From an uncultured Alphaproteobacteria bacterium (lineage in GTDB: Bacteria > Pseudomonadota > Alphaproteobacteria > Rhizobiales > Beijerinckiaceae), in NCBI GenBank assembly GCA_937903315.1, contig CALCZO010000125.1, positions 1 to 7,878 of the forward strand: 7,878 bases of DNA. The letters run 5' to 3'. Positions 6,363 through 7,878 of this stretch are shown in pieces. The position numbers were made by a program, and so were the translations under genes. Position 1 is the stretch's first letter; the number at the start of each line of letters is the position of its first letter. The notes beneath the pieces are model-generated. The model was not told where the DNA came from, did no database searches, and was given only the letters and a program-made list of their open reading frames with translations.

Positions 6363-6426
6363 GGCTGGCCTCCGGTGAAGGCATCAGGTTATCATGACCA
6401 CTGTTGGTTGGGAGAGGAAACATCGC
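6363..6426. promoter_or_regulatory. Divergent promoter region between ade and the dehydrogenase gene
   Basis: Only 64 bases separate the two divergent start codons. The gap holds both ribosome binding sites: GGAGG for ade on the reverse strand (6369-6373) and GGAGAGGA for the dehydrogenase (6411-6418, eight bases before its ATG). No clear -35/-10 pair is seen in either direction, so promoters may reach into the opposite coding sequence. Confidence 0.45.
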
Positions 6427-7386
6427 ATGTCCGCCGGCAAGGTGCCCGTCGTCGTCGCCTATGGTCGCTGGGATATCGCTCCCTGGCTCGCCCGTTTCCG
6501 CGCGGCCGATCCGGCGCGCGCGTTCATCGTCTATGAAGGGCCGGACCAGCCGTTGCCCGAGCGCTACTATCTGACCTGCTGGAAGCCCGACCCGGCCATT
6601 TTCCGCCGCACGCCGGCGCCGCTGCTGATCTCCTCGCCCGGGGCCGGCGTCGATCACATCATGAAGGCCGATCCGCCGGCGAACGTGCCGGTGATCCGCA
6701 TCGTCGATGCCGATCTGACCGGACGGATGGTCGAATACGTCGTGCTGCACGCCCTGCTGCACCTGCGCCAGACCTGTGACTATCTCGCCAGCCAGCGGTT
6801 GGCACGCTGGGACCAGCGCGACCAGCCGGCTGCCCGGGAGGTGACGGTCGGTATCCTCGGTTTCGGCGAGATGGGCCGGGCCGCTGCCTACGGGCTGAGG
6901 GCCGTCGGCTTCAAGGTCGCCGGATGGAGCCGGTCGGCGCGGTCGGCAGACGGGGTCGAACCCTTCCACGGCGCCGCCGGGCTCGGTCCGTTCCTTGCCG
7001 CTACCGACATTCTGGTCAACCTGCTGCCCTCGACGCCTCAGACGCGCGGGCTGATCGACCGGCGCCTGATTGCTGGCCTCAGGCATCCCGGCCCGCTTGG
7101 CGGGCCGTGTTTCATCAATGCCGGCCGGGGCGACGCGGTCAAGGACGCCGATCTGGTCGAAGCCTTGACGACAGGTGCGCTGCGCTCTGCCTCGCTCGAT
7201 GTGTTCGTCGAGGAACCGTTGCCGCCGGCCAGCCCGTTCTGGGCGATGGACAACGTGATCGTCACCCCGCATGTCGCCGCCGATTCGATGCCCGACGCCG
7301 TGGTCGCCTGCATCATGGCCGAGATCGGCCGCTTCGAGGCCGGCGCGCCGCTGCTCTGCCGGGTCGATCCGGAGCGGGGCTACTGA
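6427..7386 (+). CDS. GhrA-like D-isomer-specific 2-hydroxyacid dehydrogenase (glyoxylate/hydroxypyruvate reductase)
   Basis: This 319-residue cytoplasmic enzyme belongs to the NAD(P)-dependent D-2-hydroxyacid dehydrogenases and most resembles the glyoxylate/hydroxypyruvate reductase A group. The substrate half (about 1-95 and 290-319) flanks a Rossmann domain with GILGFGEMG (142-150; the GxGxxG glycines are 145, 147, 150). The catalytic triad is Arg234 in INAGRG, Glu263 in DVFVEEPLPP and His282 in VTPHVAA. The EEPLPPxSPFW and TPHVAA stretches are typical of GhrA. Relative to E. coli GhrA there is a short Gly/Pro-rich insertion just before INAGRG. Start 6427 is chosen because GGAGAGGA lies eight bases upstream and the family begins at this point; an in-frame ATG at 6394 would add 11 atypical residues. 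It likely reduces glyoxylate or hydroxypyruvate, but other 2-oxoacids are possible. arfB follows after five bases, probably co-transcribed. Confidence 0.9.
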   Translation: MSAGKVPVVVAYGRWDIAPWLARFRAADPARAFIVYEGPDQPLPERYYLTCWKPDPAIFRRTPAPLLISSPGAGVDHIMKADPPANVPVIRIVDADLTGRMVEYVVLHALLHLRQTCDYLASQRLARWDQRDQPAAREVTVGILGFGEMGRAAAYGLRAVGFKVAGWSRSARSADGVEPFHGAAGLGPFLAATDILVNLLPSTPQTRGLIDRRLIAGLRHPGPLGGPCFINAGRGDAVKDADLVEALTTGALRSASLDVFVEEPLPPASPFWAMDNVIVTPHVAADSMPDAVVACIMAEIGRFEAGAPLLCRVDPERGY

Positions 7387-7391
7387 ACGCG

Positions 7392-7817
7392 ATGATCGAG
7401 ATTACAGCCGCCATCACCCTCGACGACAGCGAGTTCGAGGAAACCTTTGTCCGCTCGTCCGGGCCCGGCGGCCAGAATGTCAACAAGGTCGCAACGGCGG
7501 TCCAGCTCCGCTTCGATGCACGCCGGTCGCGCGCGCTGCCCGATGCGGTCGCGATCCGGCTGATGCAGCTTGCCGGCCGGCGGCTGACCAAGGACGGGGT
7601 GATCGTGATCGTCGCTGATCAGTTCCGCACGCAGGATCGCAACCGGCAGGATGCACGCGATCGGCTGGTCGCGCTGATCCGTCAGGCCGCCGCCCCGCCG
7701 CCGCCGAAACGACGGGCGACGAAACCGACGAAAGCCTCGGTCGAACGGCGCATTGCCGACAAGAAGGGCCGTTCCGGCATCAAGTCGCTGCGCTCCTCGC
7801 GCCCGAAGGACGAATGA
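7392..7817 (+). CDS. arfB: Alternative ribosome-rescue factor B (peptidyl-tRNA hydrolase)
   Basis: This 141-residue protein matches ArfB (YaeJ) in length and layout. The N-terminal RF-1-like catalytic domain (about 1-100) contains FVRSSGPGGQNVNKVAT with the GGQ motif at Gly26-Gly27-Gln28. It is followed by the RLTKDGVIVIVADQFRTQDRN segment typical of the family. A Pro stretch leads to a Lys/Arg-rich tail (about 106-138) that in this family enters the empty mRNA channel of stalled ribosomes. ArfB hydrolyses peptidyl-tRNA on ribosomes stalled without a stop codon. The length, lack of a codon-recognition domain and basic tail separate it from RF1/RF2. The ATG at 7392 is the family start. It lies five bases after the dehydrogenase stop with only a weak, distant GGAG, so translation is probably coupled to the upstream gene. 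Confidence 0.95.
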   Translation: MIEITAAITLDDSEFEETFVRSSGPGGQNVNKVATAVQLRFDARRSRALPDAVAIRLMQLAGRRLTKDGVIVIVADQFRTQDRNRQDARDRLVALIRQAAAPPPPKRRATKPTKASVERRIADKKGRSGIKSLRSSRPKDE

Positions 7818-7827
7818 CCGCCCGGCC

Positions 7828-7878
7828 TCAGATGTCGAGATTGGCGACGTTGAGCGCGTTGTCCTGAATGAACTCGCG
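7828..7878 (-). CDS. gyrB: Probable DNA gyrase subunit B, C-terminal fragment
   Basis: Only the last 16 codons and the stop are present; the gene runs off the right edge. The reverse-strand reading is REFIQDNALNVANLDI followed by TGA. This matches the usual GyrB ending, of the form RR-x-FIE-x-NAL-x-x-x-NLDI, in the Toprim-associated C-terminal tail. GyrB is the ATPase subunit of the gyrase that introduces negative supercoils. The fragment is short, so the call rests on one motif; ParE endings differ. It converges on arfB with ten bases between stop codons and no visible terminator in the gap. Confidence 0.75.
   Translation of the reverse strand, partial: REFIQDNALNVANLDI

Noticed and set aside
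6394..6426. In-frame ATG at 6394 extending the dehydrogenase by 11 residues
   Set aside because: The ribosome binding site GGAGAGGA at 6411-6418 lies inside this extension and is correctly spaced for the ATG at 6427.
5728..7272. Minus-strand open frame (514 codons) spanning ade and the dehydrogenase gene
   Set aside because: It is out of frame with ade and antisense to the dehydrogenase, both of which show full catalytic motifs. The composition is typical of a shadow frame.

Overview
The window is dense, GC-rich chromosomal DNA from an alphaproteobacterium, most likely a sphingomonad-type organism. The evidence is the high-GC codon usage, the CIRCE-controlled groES, the form of the YkuD L,D-transpeptidase and DUF2076 proteins, and intergenic TTAAC motifs standing out in GC-rich DNA. 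The order is an inference from protein style and was not tested by any search. No mobile elements, CRISPR arrays, tRNAs or rRNAs are visible.

Layout. The left edge holds the first 26 codons of groES on the minus strand, with its ribosome binding site, a structured leader, a CIRCE operator and a promoter (1-231). Next is a minus-strand DMT/EamA-family membrane transporter (284-1129). It is divergent from a plus-strand polytopic flippase of the polysaccharide-transport type (1237-2664). A 289-base intergenic stretch with clustered TTAAC motifs precedes a secreted YkuD-type L,D-transpeptidase (2954-3721). That gene ends at a strong hairpin terminator (3742-3771), shared with the convergent minus-strand DUF2076 gene (3798-4526). 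Upstream of it on the same strand is a full-length adenine deaminase (4635-6362). A 64-base gap separates this from a divergent plus-strand pair: a GhrA-like 2-hydroxyacid dehydrogenase (6427-7386) and the ribosome-rescue hydrolase arfB (7392-7817), five bases apart. The right edge carries the last 16 codons of a minus-strand gene whose C-terminus looks like GyrB (7828-7878).

How the genes work together. This is mostly a collection of housekeeping genes, not one pathway. Envelope functions (flippase, L,D-transpeptidase) sit in the middle, purine salvage and 2-oxoacid reduction to the right, and stress or quality control at both ends (GroES chaperonin, ArfB ribosome rescue). I see no convincing new multi-gene system. 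The observations most worth checking are regulatory. The groES leader contains a third CIRCE-like half-site that could form a large hairpin incompatible with the CIRCE hairpin. The L,D-transpeptidase has an upstream region rich in TTAAC palindromes.
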